Origin: Halocalculus aciditolerans
Lineage (GTDB): Archaea > Halobacteriota > Halobacteria > Halobacteriales > Halobacteriaceae
Direction: 5' to 3'
Assembly (NCBI RefSeq): GCF_014647475.1
Contig: NZ_BMPG01000002.1
Span: 310,001 to 374,000 of the forward strand
Length of the DNA stretch: 64,000 nt
This document shows positions 9,561 to 18,352 of the stretch, piece after piece. Position 1 is the stretch's first letter. Every line of letters begins with the position of its first letter. The notes below the pieces were generated by a model, which was not told where the DNA came from, made no database searches, and saw nothing but the letters and a program-made list of their open reading frames with translations. Both the position numbers and the translations under genes were made by a program.

Positions 9561-11533
9561 CGAGAGAGAAGACGGAGATCGCACGGACGCTCGAAACGCC
9601 GGCGCGGGACGCCCGCGAGCTCGCGGAGAAACTCGGGCTGCGGCCCTGCGACGTGAACTACTGGGTCGTCGACAACGACGAGATGAACGAGCTCATCGCC
9701 TACGACGGCTTCCAGACGCGCTACCCGCACTGGCGGTGGGGGATGAAGTACGACCGCCAGGCGAAGCAGAACCGCTTCCTCGGCGGGAAGGCGTTCGAGA
9801 TCGTCAACAACGACGACCCCGCGCACGCCTTCCTGCAGGCGTCGAACTCGATGGCGGACCAGAAGGCCGTCATCACGCACGTCGAGGCGCACGCGGACTT
9901 CTTCGCGAACAACCGGTGGTTCCGCGAGGACGGCGAGCAGCCGAACGCCGCCGCGACCCTCGAACGGCACGCCCAACGCATCCAGCGTCACCTCGACGAC
10001 CCCGACGTGGAGCGCTCCGAGCTGGAGTCCTTCCTCGACAGCGCGCTCACTATCGCGGACTGCATCACGCCGCACCGCGGCACCGACCCGCCGGGGAGCG
10101 AGACGGTCGAGACGGACGACGACCTGAAGGAGCGACTCGGCGACCTCGGCCTCGACTCGGACGTCGTCGACGAGGTGTTCGACGACGAGTGGCTCGCCGG
10201 CCTCGACGACGACGCCGAGCGCGTGGCGGTGCCCGCCGAACCGGAACAGGACCTCCTCGGGTTCCTCCGCCGGTTCGGGCAGGCGTACGACGGCGACGCC
10301 GGGCGCGCCGTCGACTACGAGGACTGGCAGCGCGACGTCCTCGACGTGGTCCGCGAGGAGGCCTACTACTTCGCGCCGCAGAAGCTCACGAAGGTGATGA
10401 ACGAGGGGTGGGCGGCGCTCTGGGAGTCCCTGATGATGGGCGAGGAGGCGTTCGCGGGCGACGACGAGTTCCTCGACTACGCCGACCACCAGGCGAAAGT
10501 ATTGGGCAGCCCGGGGTTCAACCCCTACAAGGTCGGAAAACAGCTCTGGGAGCACGTGGAGAACACGACGAACAGGCGGGAGGTCCTCGAACACCTCCTG
10601 CGCGTGGAGGGCGTGACGCCGGCGACGTTCCACGAGCGCGTAGACATAGATGCCGTCCTCGCGGCGCTCGCGCCGCCCGCGGCGCTGGACGAGCTCTCCC
10701 GAGAGCGTCTCCACCTCCTCGACGACCTCCCCGCGGCGTGGGTGGACGCCGAGGGCGTCGAGGCGGCGGCGGCCGGCGAGTTCGACCCGGCGGACTACCC
10801 GTGGCGCGTCCTCACGAGCGAGGGGCTGGCGGTGCGGCACTACTCGCTGGCGAAGCCGCAGTACGCGGGCGTCCTCCGGCGCGTGACGCGCGCAGACCTC
10901 GAGGAGGTCCACCGTTACCTCTTCGAGACGGACCGGTACGCCTCGGTGCGGGACGCGCTCGCGGCCGTGGACCGGACGGCGGGCTGGGACCGGCTGTTCG
11001 AGGTGCGCGCGAGCCACAACGACGTGACGTTCGTCGACGCCTTCCTCACCCAGGAGTTCGTGGACGCGAACGACTACTTCGCGTACGAGCAGAGCCACGC
11101 CACCGGCCAGTACCACGTCTCCAGCGTCGACGCCGACGACGTGAAGAAGAAACTGCTCCTCCGGCTGGCGAACTTCGGGAAACCCACGATAAAAATCTAC
11201 GACGCGAACTTCGAGAACGCGGGCGAGCTCCGCCTCGGCCACGAGTACAACGGCGTGCCGATGAACCTCGACCGAGCGGAACGGGTCGTCGAGCGGCTGT
11301 TCGACCTCTGGGGGCGGCCGGTGGTGCTGGACACCATCGCGCCCGTCTACGACGACCGCCAGGTGACGCTCGCGCAGAAGACCGGCGGCGAGCCCGAAGC
11401 GGACGAAGTCGGGCTCCGAATCCGATACGACGGCGAGGAGGCGACGCGCGAGGAAGTCGCGTGGGAGGTCGTCGCCGACCTCGCCGCCGACGACGTCGAC
11501 TACGACACGAAGCCCGCGGAGTGGCTCGCCTGA
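9557..11533 (+). CDS. spoVR: SpoVR family protein
   Basis: A 658-residue SpoVR homologue, longer than the ~470-510 residues of bacterial forms. Family landmarks include the N-terminal [11 protein letters not shown] region, [17 protein letters not shown] and SLMMGEE in the centre, and the C-terminal [21 protein letters not shown]. In Bacillus SpoVR affects spore cortex formation. Haloarchaea have no spores or peptidoglycan, so here it must serve the PrkA-YeaH stress module instead. It is the last gene of the operon, with ATGA overlap to yeaH. Much of the extra length is acidic sequence around residues 170-250. Confidence 0.93.
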   Translation: MTREKTEIARTLETPARDARELAEKLGLRPCDVNYWVVDNDEMNELIAYDGFQTRYPHWRWGMKYDRQAKQNRFLGGKAFEIVNNDDPAHAFLQASNSMADQKAVITHVEAHADFFANNRWFREDGEQPNAAATLERHAQRIQRHLDDPDVERSELESFLDSALTIADCITPHRGTDPPGSETVETDDDLKERLGDLGLDSDVVDEVFDDEWLAGLDDDAERVAVPAEPEQDLLGFLRRFGQAYDGDAGRAVDYEDWQRDVLDVVREEAYYFAPQKLTKVMNEGWAALWESLMMGEEAFAGDDEFLDYADHQAKVLGSPGFNPYKVGKQLWEHVENTTNRREVLEHLLRVEGVTPATFHERVDIDAVLAALAPPAALDELSRERLHLLDDLPAAWVDAEGVEAAAAGEFDPADYPWRVLTSEGLAVRHYSLAKPQYAGVLRRVTRADLEEVHRYLFETDRYASVRDALAAVDRTAGWDRLFEVRASHNDVTFVDAFLTQEFVDANDYFAYEQSHATGQYHVSSVDADDVKKKLLLRLANFGKPTIKIYDANFENAGELRLGHEYNGVPMNLDRAERVVERLFDLWGRPVVLDTIAPVYDDRQVTLAQKTGGEPEADEVGLRIRYDGEEATREEVAWEVVADLAADDVDYDTKPAEWLA

Positions 11534-11550
11534 GCCCCGAACCGTCACGG

Positions 11551-11557
11551 TTTTATT
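11551..11557 (+). promoter_or_regulatory. TATA box for the 95-residue hypothetical gene
   Basis: TTTTATT is centred about 26-27 bases before the ATG at 11580. This favours a leaderless transcript starting at MATRG rather than the in-frame ATG at 11571. Confidence 0.55.
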
Positions 11558-11579
11558 GGTCACTCTCGCTATGTGTGGC

Positions 11580-11867
11580 ATGGCAACTCGTGGGACGACC
11601 GAGGGAGCGGGGCGTCCGTCCGCCGACGCGCTCCCCGTGGACGGGCGCGCGCTCTCCTTCGCGCTCGGCGACCGACTGACTGCGGCGGAGACGCCGGTCG
11701 CGGCGTTCGACCACGCGGCGTCGCCGGGCGGCATCAGGCTCTACCCCGCGACCGAACACACGCGGATTCTCGCGCTCCGCTCGCCCGTCGGCCACCGGCG
11801 GTTCTACGAAGTCGACGACGGCGTCGAGGACGCGCTCGACGACGCGGACGACTGGCAGCGCGCCTGA
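11580..11867 (+). CDS. Small conserved-looking haloarchaeal protein, function unknown
   Basis: A 95-residue acidic protein (MATRGTTEGAGRPSADAL at the N-terminus, DALDDADDWQRA at the end). No signal peptide, membrane segment or metal motif is visible. The middle, RLYPATEHTRILALRSPVGHRRFYEV, reads like a small alpha/beta domain. I do not recognise the family. Codon use matches its neighbours. The start was picked from TATA spacing; ATG at 11571 would add three residues. It lies just after the prkA operon but has its own promoter. Confidence 0.6.
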   Translation: MATRGTTEGAGRPSADALPVDGRALSFALGDRLTAAETPVAAFDHAASPGGIRLYPATEHTRILALRSPVGHRRFYEVDDGVEDALDDADDWQRA

Positions 11868-11929
11868 GACGCGTCCACAACCGGCAATTCCACCGCCCGC
11901 CAGACGACTTATACTCACTATGCGACTAG

Positions 11930-13234
11930 GTGGGCGTAGTGTCCAGTACCGCCCACGGCGACCCGCTCTCCCTCTTCCGGAACCGCGAGTTCCTCGCGCT
12001 CTCCGGGACGGCGTTCGCGCGAGCGCAAGCGTACTCGACCATCCTCATCGCGCTCGCGCTCTACGCCGACCTCTTCAACACGAGCGACACGGTCGCCGGC
12101 CTCTTCGGCACCGCGTTCGCCGTCGTCCAGCTCGTCATCGTCCTGCCGCTCGGCCGCCTCGTCGACACGAAGAACGCGAAGCACTTCCTGCTCGGCGGCC
12201 TGCTCGTCAACGTCTTCGTCTTCGTCGGCTTCATGTTCGTCGAGTCGGCCGCGCACGTCATCCTGATGCGCGTCGTCCAGGGGTTCGGCGCGAGCATCCT
12301 CTGGATAACCGGCTCGACCGTCGTCGGCGAGATCTCCCCGGAGGCCGACCGCGGCCTCTGGCTCGGGACGTACAATCAGGTCGCGGCGTTCTCCAGCTTC
12401 GCCGGCGACCTCGTCGGCGGCTACCTCCTCCACACCTACGACTTCTCCCTCACCTACATCGTCCTGACCGCCATCACCATCCTCGCGACCGTCGGCGTGT
12501 TCTTCTTCCTCCGCGACAACCCCGGCGGGCGGACGGACCCCGAGGAAGCCACGTCCATCGACACCTTCCTGAACCTCCTCGACCGCCCGATGGTCCGCTC
12601 GCTCGTCGTCTTCCGCTTCGCCTTCTCCGTCGGGAAGATGGCGGTCATCATCTTCCTCCCCGTCTACGCCCGGAAGGACTTCGGCGTCTCCGCGGTCGCC
12701 ATCGGCGGCATCCTCGCCGGCGGGAAACTCACGAAGGCGCTCCTCCAGGGGAAGATGGGGACGTGGACCGACCGCGTGGGACAGACCCATCGGTTCGTGC
12801 TCGCGGGCGCGCTCCTCTACGCGCTCGGCACGGCCGCCATCCCGCTCGCCGGCGTCGTCCACGACGTCGCGCCGACGCTCTCCGTCACCGCGCTCGGCCG
12901 CGAACTCGCCGTCTCCGGCGCGGTCGCCACGCTCTTCGTCGCCTACGGCGTCCTCGGCGTCGCCGACAGCATCCGCCTCCCCGCCAGCATGAGCCTCTTC
13001 GTCGAGGAAGGCGAGCGCTTCGACTCCGTCGCCTCCTCCATGAGCCTCCGCTCTATCTCGTGGAAGGTCGGACAGGTCGCCGGCCCCGTCGCCATCGGCG
13101 CAGTCATGGACGCGCTCGGCCGCGCGATGGGGTTCGTCGCCGCCGCCGGCTTCCTCGCCGTCTCCGCCGGCCTCTTCCTCGTCACCCGCGCACTCTCCGA
13201 GCCGACGCGCACCGCAGTCACCGCCGACGACTGA
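11930..13234 (+). CDS. MFS transporter, 12 TM helices
   Basis: A 434-residue permease with about twelve hydrophobic segments. Major-facilitator landmarks are the loop 2-3 motif PLGRLVDTKNAKH and the later repeat GGKLTKALLQGKMGTWTDRVGQTHRF. The N-terminal tail is short and cytosolic. Substrate cannot be told; the overall look is of a proton-coupled drug or metabolite exporter. The start is GTG at 11930, or possibly GTG at 11939, which better fits the TATA-like CTTATA at 11908-11913. The gene precedes a 7TM sensor kinase on the same strand, 117 bases away, with no sign of an operon. Confidence 0.85.
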   Translation: MGVVSSTAHGDPLSLFRNREFLALSGTAFARAQAYSTILIALALYADLFNTSDTVAGLFGTAFAVVQLVIVLPLGRLVDTKNAKHFLLGGLLVNVFVFVGFMFVESAAHVILMRVVQGFGASILWITGSTVVGEISPEADRGLWLGTYNQVAAFSSFAGDLVGGYLLHTYDFSLTYIVLTAITILATVGVFFFLRDNPGGRTDPEEATSIDTFLNLLDRPMVRSLVVFRFAFSVGKMAVIIFLPVYARKDFGVSAVAIGGILAGGKLTKALLQGKMGTWTDRVGQTHRFVLAGALLYALGTAAIPLAGVVHDVAPTLSVTALGRELAVSGAVATLFVAYGVLGVADSIRLPASMSLFVEEGERFDSVASSMSLRSISWKVGQVAGPVAIGAVMDALGRAMGFVAAAGFLAVSAGLFLVTRALSEPTRTAVTADD

Positions 13235-13321
13235 CGACGCACTCCACCGAACCCGCCGGTTCTGAGGCGACGCCCGCCACGGTCGCCGATCGGGGACGCC
13301 GCGTCGGTCCCGCCGCCCGTA

Positions 13322-13328
13322 CTTATTA
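13322..13328 (+). promoter_or_regulatory. TATA box of the 7TM histidine kinase gene
   Basis: CTTATTA is centred 27 bases before the GTG at 13352, supporting that codon as a leaderless start. Confidence 0.5.
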
Positions 13329-13351
13329 CGATTCGGCGAGTGGGTGCGGTC

Positions 13352-15055
13352 GTGTTTGCGCTCTCCTGGCCGGCCGTCGCCTCCCTCGTGGCCGGCGCTA
13401 TCTCGCTGTCCTTCCTCTACTTCCTCTGGCCGCGGCGCGACGTGCCGGGCGGGCGAGCGTTCCTGGTGACGATCGGCTTCGTCGCGGTCTGGTCGCTGTC
13501 CTACGGCGCGGCGCTGACGGTGTTCGACCCGATGCTCCGCCTGGCGCTCGAAGTCCCGATCTGGCTGTCGGTTAACTTCGTCGGCGTCGCCTTCCTCGCG
13601 TTCGCGCTCACCTACACGGGCCGCGGGAACCGCGTGGACTCCTGGTGGATGGGCGCGCTCATCCTCTGGGCGACGTTCAACAGCGTCGCCGTCATCACGA
13701 ACGACTACCACCATCTCGTCTGGACGAACTACCACCTCGACCCCGTCTTCGGCGCGGCCACCGTCCAGTACACTCGCCAGCCCTGGCTCTTCGTGAACGT
13801 CACGAGCGTCGCGCTCACTGTCGCCCTCGCGGCGTTCCTCCTGCTGGAGACCGTGCTTGCGTACGGGCCGCTCTACCGGAAGCAAGCCGTCGCGCTCGCG
13901 CTCTCACCCGTCCCGCCCGGGGTCGCCTACATCCTCTACCTCTTCGGCCTCGGCCCCGCCCCCGCGCTCAACCTCACCCCGCTCGTCTTCCCCCTCCACC
14001 TCGGCCTCGACATGTACGCGCTCTTCTCACAGGGCATGTTCGACCTCACGCCCGCCACCCGTCGCGTCGGCGAGCGCGCCGCCGTCGACGACCTCGGGAG
14101 CGCCGTCGTCATCGTCGACACCGAAGAGCGCGTCGTGACGATGAACCCCGAAGCCGAACGCGTCCTCGGCGTCGAGACCCGGGACGCGCTCGCCCGTCCG
14201 CTCGACGCGTTCCTCCCGGCCGCCGTCTCCTTCGACGGCGACGGCGGCACGCTCACCGTCGACACCGACGACGGCCGCCGCGTCTTCGACGTCACGACGA
14301 ACCCGCTCAACGACCCCGATGGCGCGCACGTCGGCTACACCCTCCTCCTCTACGACGTCACGGGAGAACGCCGCCTGAAACAGCGCCTCGAAGTCCTCAA
14401 CCGCGTGCTCCGCCACAACCTCCGGAACGACCTGAACGTCGCCGCCGGCAACCTCGACCTCGCCGCCGAACGCGCCGAGGACGACGACGTCCGCCGCCTC
14501 GTCGAGATGGCCGACGGGAAAGTCGAGAGCGTCATCGACCTCGGCGAGACCTCCCGCCGCATCGAGAGGGCGCTCGCCACCGCCGGCGACGCGACCGCCG
14601 TCGACGCCCGCGACGCCATCGCCTACGCCGTCGACCGCGTCACCGACGACGCAGAACACGGCGGCGTCACCCTCGACGTCCCCGGCGACCTCGCGCTCTA
14701 CGGGTCGCCCGAACTCGTCGACGGCCTCTTCGCGTCGCTCGCCCGCAACGCCCTCGAACACGGCGGCCCCGACGTCGCGCTCACAATCGCCGTCGTCGCT
14801 CGCGACGCCGACACCGCAACCATCGAAGTGCGCGACGACGGCCCCGGCATCCCCGACCACGAGCTCGTGCCCATCACGCGCGGGAACGAAACCGACCTCG
14901 AACACGGCAGCGGCCTCGGCCTCTGGTTCGTCCGCTGGGCCGTCGACGCTCTCGGCGGCACCATCGGCTTCCGCACGCCCCCGGACGGCGGCACCACCGT
15001 CACGCTCACCCTCCCGACCACCGCCGCCGACCCCGAGCCCCGCCCCGAACGCTGA
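13352..15055 (+). CDS. Membrane histidine kinase with N-terminal 7TM sensor and PAS domain
   Basis: A 567-residue kinase. Residues 1-225 hold seven hydrophobic helices of the 7TM histidine-kinase N-terminal type, with the characteristic NDYHHLVWTNY in the loop after helix 4. A PAS domain follows (about 245-340). The phosphoacceptor helix has VLRHNLRNDLN with His355, and the ATPase domain has an N-box (ARNALEHG) and a G-box (HGSGLGLWFVRW). It would sit in the cytoplasmic membrane with the kinase inside. The H-box closely resembles that of the PAS-PAS kinase at 221-1609, so both belong to the same haloarchaeal kinase class. GTG at 13340 is an alternative start. Confidence 0.88.
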   Translation: MFALSWPAVASLVAGAISLSFLYFLWPRRDVPGGRAFLVTIGFVAVWSLSYGAALTVFDPMLRLALEVPIWLSVNFVGVAFLAFALTYTGRGNRVDSWWMGALILWATFNSVAVITNDYHHLVWTNYHLDPVFGAATVQYTRQPWLFVNVTSVALTVALAAFLLLETVLAYGPLYRKQAVALALSPVPPGVAYILYLFGLGPAPALNLTPLVFPLHLGLDMYALFSQGMFDLTPATRRVGERAAVDDLGSAVVIVDTEERVVTMNPEAERVLGVETRDALARPLDAFLPAAVSFDGDGGTLTVDTDDGRRVFDVTTNPLNDPDGAHVGYTLLLYDVTGERRLKQRLEVLNRVLRHNLRNDLNVAAGNLDLAAERAEDDDVRRLVEMADGKVESVIDLGETSRRIERALATAGDATAVDARDAIAYAVDRVTDDAEHGGVTLDVPGDLALYGSPELVDGLFASLARNALEHGGPDVALTIAVVARDADTATIEVRDDGPGIPDHELVPITRGNETDLEHGSGLGLWFVRWAVDALGGTIGFRTPPDGGTTVTLTLPTTAADPEPRPER

Positions 15056-15093
15056 CCGTCGCCGCCCGAACCGACCGCGGGGAAGGGAAACCC

Positions 15094-15100
15094 ATTTATC
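15094..15100 (+). promoter_or_regulatory. TATA box of the tRNA-Gly gene
   Basis: ATTTATC is centred about 27 bases before position 15124, just ahead of the mature tRNA 5' end at 15126. Confidence 0.55.
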
Positions 15101-15125
15101 CCACACGATGAATACGATGAGGTGC

Positions 15126-15197
15126 GCGCGGTTGGTCTAGCGGCTATGACCTCAGCCTTCCAAGCTGATGACCCGGGTTCAAATCCCGGACCGTGCA
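15126..15197 (+). tRNA. tRNA-Gly (anticodon TCC)
   Basis: A full cloverleaf can be drawn. The acceptor GCGCGGT pairs with ACCGTGC, with discriminator A at 15197 and no encoded CCA. The anticodon stem TCAGC/GCTGA encloses the loop CTTCCAA, giving TCC, which reads GGA/GGG glycine codons. The T arm is CCGGG-TTCAAAT-CCCGG. No intron is visible. The gene is followed by several repeats of its own 3' end, so software may report spurious partial tRNAs downstream. Confidence 0.93.
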
Positions 15198-15434
15198 CTG
15201 AGCGAACGAAGTGAGCGAGGGAACCGTCCGGGATTTGAAGCAGGGAGTGGAGCGAAGCGGAACGACTGTGGTTCAAATCCCGGACCGCGTATTTTCGACG
15301 CGGGCGCAGCGAGCGTGAAAACCACCAGAGGGATTCTGAACTCGGGAGGACGTGCGCAGCGAAGCGGAACGACTGTGGTTCAAATCCCGGACCGTCGTTC
15401 CAATGCTGGACCGTGGTTCAAATCTCGGACCGTG
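15178..15434 (+). repeat. Cluster of tRNA-Gly 3'-end (T-arm) repeats
   Basis: The tRNA T-arm/acceptor segment GTTCAAATCCCGGACCG at 15178-15194 recurs exactly at 15271-15287 and 15378-15394, and with changes at about 15397-15414 and 15416-15432. A reverse copy (GTCCGGGATTTGAA) lies at 15226-15239. The two exact downstream copies sit inside a longer 37-base direct repeat, 15251-15287 and 15358-15394, which begins AGCGAAGCGGAACGACTGTG. These look like repeated partial duplications of a tRNA end, as left by integrative elements, but no integrase gene is present. Confidence 0.85.
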
Positions 15435-15468
15435 TACGTTCTGCGGACTAAGGGCCAGCTAGCGCGGC

Positions 15469-16107
15469 TTATTCGGGTGTGACGGTGGCGTAGCAGTTGC
15501 CGCTGGAGAGTTCGAGGTCGCTGAGGTGGAGGTCGCTGTCGGCGAGGTCGGTGCGGAAGTCGTCGGGGCTGTAGATGTGGTAGTATCTCGGGACGGTGTC
15601 GCCGCCGGGGAGGGTCCAGTCGACGGTGGTGTCGAAGCTCTCGGTTTCGTCGAAGGTGTCGTGGGCGGTGCTCCAGACGCTGACGAGGGCGGTGGCGTCG
15701 GGGGTGAGGACGCGGGCGAGTTCGTCGAGGCTGGCGAGGCGCGCGGTGCGAGTGGGGAGGTGGTGGAGGGTGGCGACGTAGACGGCGAGGTCGGCGGCGT
15801 CGTCGCGGAGGGGGAGGGCGGCGGCGTCGCCGTGAAGGAGGCTGGTGCGGTCGGCGAGGTCGGCGGCGGCGAGGCGGGCGCGGGCTTCGTCGAGGAGGCC
15901 GCGGCTGGCGTCGAGGCCGACGGCGTGGGTGACGCAGTCGGCGAGGCGTTCGGTGTGGCGGCCGTTCCCGCAGCCGACGTCGAGGCCGCGGCGGCCGCGG
16001 CGGCCGTCGAGGAAGGCCTCGACTTCCGGCCACGCGTACTCGCGGGTCTCGGAGAAGTGACTCGCGATTTCCTCGTAGGTCGCGCGGACGTCGCGTCGCT
16101 CCGTCAT
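15469..16107 (-). CDS. Class I SAM-dependent methyltransferase, Trm9/ALKBH8-like
   Basis: A 212-residue methyltransferase. The N-terminus YEEIASHFSETREYAWPEVEAFL and motif I GLDVGCGNGRHTERL resemble the eukaryotic Trm9/ALKBH8 methyltransferase domain. Motif IV-like AVYVATLHHLPT and a C-terminal YYHIYSPDDF also fit that group. Trm9 completes mcm5U34 in tRNAs and needs the zinc protein Trm112. Archaea have Trm112 with several methyltransferase partners, so a Trm112-dependent tRNA or rRNA target is plausible. The start is ATG at 16107; an open frame continues upstream but lacks similarity. It is convergent to tRNA-Gly(TCC). A small-molecule target is the alternative. Confidence 0.75.
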   Translation of the reverse strand: MTERRDVRATYEEIASHFSETREYAWPEVEAFLDGRRGRRGLDVGCGNGRHTERLADCVTHAVGLDASRGLLDEARARLAAADLADRTSLLHGDAAALPLRDDAADLAVYVATLHHLPTRTARLASLDELARVLTPDATALVSVWSTAHDTFDETESFDTTVDWTLPGGDTVPRYYHIYSPDDFRTDLADSDLHLSDLELSSGNCYATVTPE

Positions 16108-16332
16108 CGTGGTGCGATAGCTATCGGCCGGGACGGATAGCTGTTCGCATCCGACGGAAGAAGGGCGTTCGAACGTGTTACGGTCCGAAACAGTTCGGGA
16201 CGGGCGAACGTGACTGTTCGTCTCAATAAACGGCTTGTGAGTGGATGGGCGTTCACTTATCGTCCGGCTCGGGCGTCTAAGACGGCGGTACTCGCGAGGT
16301 ACATAAGTCGCATAACATGACTGGACCGAAGG

Positions 16333-16340
16333 AAATATAT
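16333..16340 (+). promoter_or_regulatory. TATA box of the dpp operon
   Basis: AAATATAT is centred 27 bases before ATG 16364, a classic leaderless arrangement, and is one of the most A/T-rich sites in the window. Confidence 0.7.
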
Positions 16341-16363
16341 CGTATGTTTTGGTTGGATTTACC

Positions 16364-18319
16364 ATGGTAGATGACGACAGACGAGACCGGCTCTCGCTCC
16401 TCAATCGTTTCGCGGACTCCCAGAGTTCGACCAGCCGTCGTCGGCTCCTGAAGTATCTCGGGGCGACGGGCGTCGCCGCCAGCCTCGCCGGGTGTTCCGG
16501 CGGCGGGAGCGGCACGACGACGCAGGGAACGGGCGGGACGACGCAGCCGACGCAACAGGCGGAGCGGACGCACGGCGGGACGTTCATCTCGGCGTCGACG
16601 AACACGACGAACGGCGTGAACGTCTTCCGCATCGGGGACGGGGAAACGTCCGACCGCGCGCTCCTCGTGATGGACACCGGCTACACGAACGAGGGCCCGG
16701 AGTACGACGACTTCCTCCCGCTCTGGTTCGACCAGATCGAGGTCAAACAGCCGATCAACGAGGTAGAGATCACCCTCCGCGACAACCTCAAGTTCGGCGA
16801 GGGCTACGGCGAACTGACCGCCGACGACTACCTCTGGTGTATCGACAACCTCTGGAAGGCGGACTGGGCGAGCTTCACGTACGCGAAGGAATTCTACGTC
16901 GGGAAGAACGACGACCCGATTCAGTTCGAGAAGGTCGATAAGTACACGATTCGCGAGACCATCCCGGACTCGCGGCCGTTCTTCCCGTACAACGAGCCGC
17001 TCTCCGACATGTTCCCGATTCCGAAGGGCCTCGCGAAGCCCTACGTCGACAGCCAGGACGCCGAGGGGCTCGCGCAGGACGAGTCCGTCATGAAGGCGAC
17101 GTTCAACGGGAACCTCGGCCCGTGGGACCTCAAGCGCTGGTCCCAGCAGTCCGTCATGGCGTTCGAGCGCGCCGACGAGTACTACCTCCGGAAGTGGGCG
17201 AAAGAGGACGACCGCGTCCCCGAGGTTCTCGCGGAGGCCCCGTACTTCGACGAGTACCACATCCAGTACTTCGATAAGTCCCAGACGGCGCGGCAGGCGC
17301 TCCAGGCCGGCGAGATCGACACCGCGTACATTCCGTCGACGCAGGTCGGGACGTACAAGCAAAAAGACGACCTCAAACTCTACAAGAACCCGTACCGCTC
17401 GTGGTCGGGCTACCTCGGCATCAACCACCGCGCGAACGGCTGGACGCAGCTCCGGAACAAGAAGGTCCGCCACGCGATGGCGCACATCTACAACAACCAG
17501 TACGTCGTCGAGAACATCCTCGACGGCCGCGCGGGCGTGCAGAACACGCTCTACCCGACGTGGGGGCCGTACTACCCAGAGGAGGACGCGGTGACCTTCG
17601 ACGACTCCCTCGAGAAGGCGAAGCAGCTCCTGAAGGAGGGGACGTCGAGCGACTACGGCTACGACGGCGGCAAACTCCTCGGTCCGGAGGGCGAGCAGGT
17701 CGAACTCACGGTCGTCTACCAGTCGGGCGAGACGGACGACCTCCGCGCCGCCTACCTCAAACAGCGGCTGGATCAGGTCGGCATCGAGCTGAAACAGGAG
17801 ACGACGTCGTGGACGAACCTCCTCGGGAACTACTTCCAGACGTCGCAGAAGGCCGAGGGCTTCAGCGGCGAAATCGGCTACGGCGACGACAACGTCCAGC
17901 CGTCCGCGTACAACAAGGGCCCGTGGGATGAGGCCGTCTCCGCGCAGCCCTGGGACTTCATGCTCACGCTCGGGTTCGACTACGGGCCGCTCACGCCCGC
18001 CGGCACCATCGCGTCGCTCTTCGGCGAGCGGGAGAACTTCAACGCCTACGGCTACTCGCCGAGCAAGGACCTCGCCGAGATGCGTGACGAAGCGCAGACC
18101 GCCGACACCCGCGAAGCAGCTGCGAGCACGATTCGGGAGATGCTCGCGTTCATCTCCGAGGAACGCCCCGTCATCTTCGAGTACAACCCCTACAACTACT
18201 ACGCCTACCGGAACGACGTGCACGGCATCGGGCAGAGCCCGCCGGAGAGCTACTTCGCGAACCTCCAGAACCGCTCTTCTTCCCGCATGTTCTTCTCGAA
18301 CGGCGAGAGCGGCCGGTAA
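16364..18319 (+). CDS. dppA: ABC transporter substrate-binding lipoprotein, dipeptide/oligopeptide family
   Basis: A 651-residue SBP family 5 protein. The signal peptide has the Tat motif SRRRLLKYLG and a lipobox LAGC, followed by a Gly/Thr/Gln-rich tether of about 20 residues. The mature domain shows family 5 features such as EITLRDNLKFGEGYGELTAD near the N-terminus and YLGINHRANGWTQLRNKKVRHAMAH in the hinge region. It would capture peptides or another large solute at the cell surface and pass it to the two permeases encoded next. It is the first gene of a five-gene importer. The exact ligand (peptide, sugar oligomer or metal chelate) cannot be decided. Confidence 0.92.
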   Translation: MVDDDRRDRLSLLNRFADSQSSTSRRRLLKYLGATGVAASLAGCSGGGSGTTTQGTGGTTQPTQQAERTHGGTFISASTNTTNGVNVFRIGDGETSDRALLVMDTGYTNEGPEYDDFLPLWFDQIEVKQPINEVEITLRDNLKFGEGYGELTADDYLWCIDNLWKADWASFTYAKEFYVGKNDDPIQFEKVDKYTIRETIPDSRPFFPYNEPLSDMFPIPKGLAKPYVDSQDAEGLAQDESVMKATFNGNLGPWDLKRWSQQSVMAFERADEYYLRKWAKEDDRVPEVLAEAPYFDEYHIQYFDKSQTARQALQAGEIDTAYIPSTQVGTYKQKDDLKLYKNPYRSWSGYLGINHRANGWTQLRNKKVRHAMAHIYNNQYVVENILDGRAGVQNTLYPTWGPYYPEEDAVTFDDSLEKAKQLLKEGTSSDYGYDGGKLLGPEGEQVELTVVYQSGETDDLRAAYLKQRLDQVGIELKQETTSWTNLLGNYFQTSQKAEGFSGEIGYGDDNVQPSAYNKGPWDEAVSAQPWDFMLTLGFDYGPLTPAGTIASLFGERENFNAYGYSPSKDLAEMRDEAQTADTREAAASTIREMLAFISEERPVIFEYNPYNYYAYRNDVHGIGQSPPESYFANLQNRSSSRMFFSNGESGR

Positions 18320-18352
18320 CCCCCCGCAACTACCGACTTAGCTACATACTCC

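Noticed and set aside
3966-11533. A sporulation locus
   Set aside because: SpoVR and PrkA names come from Bacillus; the same gene set is widespread in non-spore formers and archaea.
15251-15394. CRISPR array
   Set aside because: Only two 37-base repeats 107 bases apart, with no regular spacers and no cas genes; the repeat is derived from the tRNA.
15271-15434. Further tRNA genes downstream of tRNA-Gly
   Set aside because: Only the T-arm/acceptor 3' part is repeated; no acceptor 5' strand, D arm or anticodon arm can be drawn.
15469-16677. A 402-residue methyltransferase with an N-terminal extension
   Set aside because: Sequence upstream of ATG 16107 lacks any family similarity and runs into the promoter region of dppA; the 212-residue start matches the family.
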